Virus record (IMG/VR): IMGVR_UViG_3300042466_000665
Coordinates: 1-44,766 of that record
DNA: 44,766 nucleotides
Direction: 5' to 3' (one strand)
DNA from: a virus
Both the position numbers and the translations under genes were made by a program. Positions 44,716 to 44,766 of the stretch are shown here, in pieces (the stretch's first letter is position 1; each line of letters starts with the position of its first letter). The notes under the pieces were generated by a model. That model made no database searches. It saw only the letters and a list, made by a program, of their open reading frames with translations, and had not been told where the DNA came from.

Positions 44716-44766
44716 CAATCAATGATATTATTGTTATTCATTCGCACTTTCTAACAAAGAAAGAAT

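Overview
The window is a virion-structure and lysis segment of a large tailed phage with a contractile (myovirus-type) tail. All genes are read from the minus strand, so the gene order below runs from high to low coordinates. The host is probably a Bacteroidota (Flavobacteriia-like) bacterium. Five promoters have the Bacteroidota form TTTG, exactly 20 bases, then TATnTTTG or TATATTTA. The DNA is AT-rich and there is a Bacteroidota-style secreted nuclease. No capsid, portal or terminase gene is present, so this is only part of a larger genome.

Layout. (1) 44666-32282, adhesion region: a 3,448-aa fibre with repeated beta modules, two cupredoxin-like domains and about 1,000 residues of Gly-Ser/Thr collagen-like repeat; a PKD-like plus BspA/DUF285-like protein; a fibre-assembly-chaperone-like protein; and two small virion proteins. 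(2) 32264-24576: a 2,562-aa fibre with a second collagen-like stalk and a C-terminal S74 self-cleaving chaperone. (3) 24572-23221: three small, probably virion-associated proteins. (4) 23073-10422, tail core: sheath, tube, a tail-assembly chaperone pair that appears to be joined by programmed frameshifting, tape measure, tube/baseplate junction protein, gp53/LysM-like wedge protein, large hub protein and a small unknown. (5) 10376-8652: a phage-encoded tmRNA, then a divergent family-A DNA polymerase. (6) 8612-245: an exported NUC-type endonuclease, a 1,576-aa multidomain 'polyvalent-like' protein, a small unknown, a PG-binding/GH19 endolysin, and a 547-aa protein that shares an unusual peptide module with the 1,576-aa protein. 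(7) 1-244: a terminator and stacked promoters for genes left of the window.

Regulation. Two promoter classes can be seen. Host-type promoters (TTTG-N20-TATnTTTG) precede the tmRNA, the polymerase, the 547-aa gene and the left-end gene(s). A second motif, ATATTTATA without an evident upstream box, lies in many intergenic gaps before structural genes and is a candidate phage late promoter. Clear intrinsic terminators follow the tail tube gene, the frameshift product, the tmRNA and the 547-aa gene.

The most notable items are the tmRNA/polymerase cassette with a fused terminator-promoter, the +1 (or -2) frameshift at a T7 run between tube and tape measure, predicted type-1 copper sites in a tail fibre, and the shared SMFGxDYxKDRG module.
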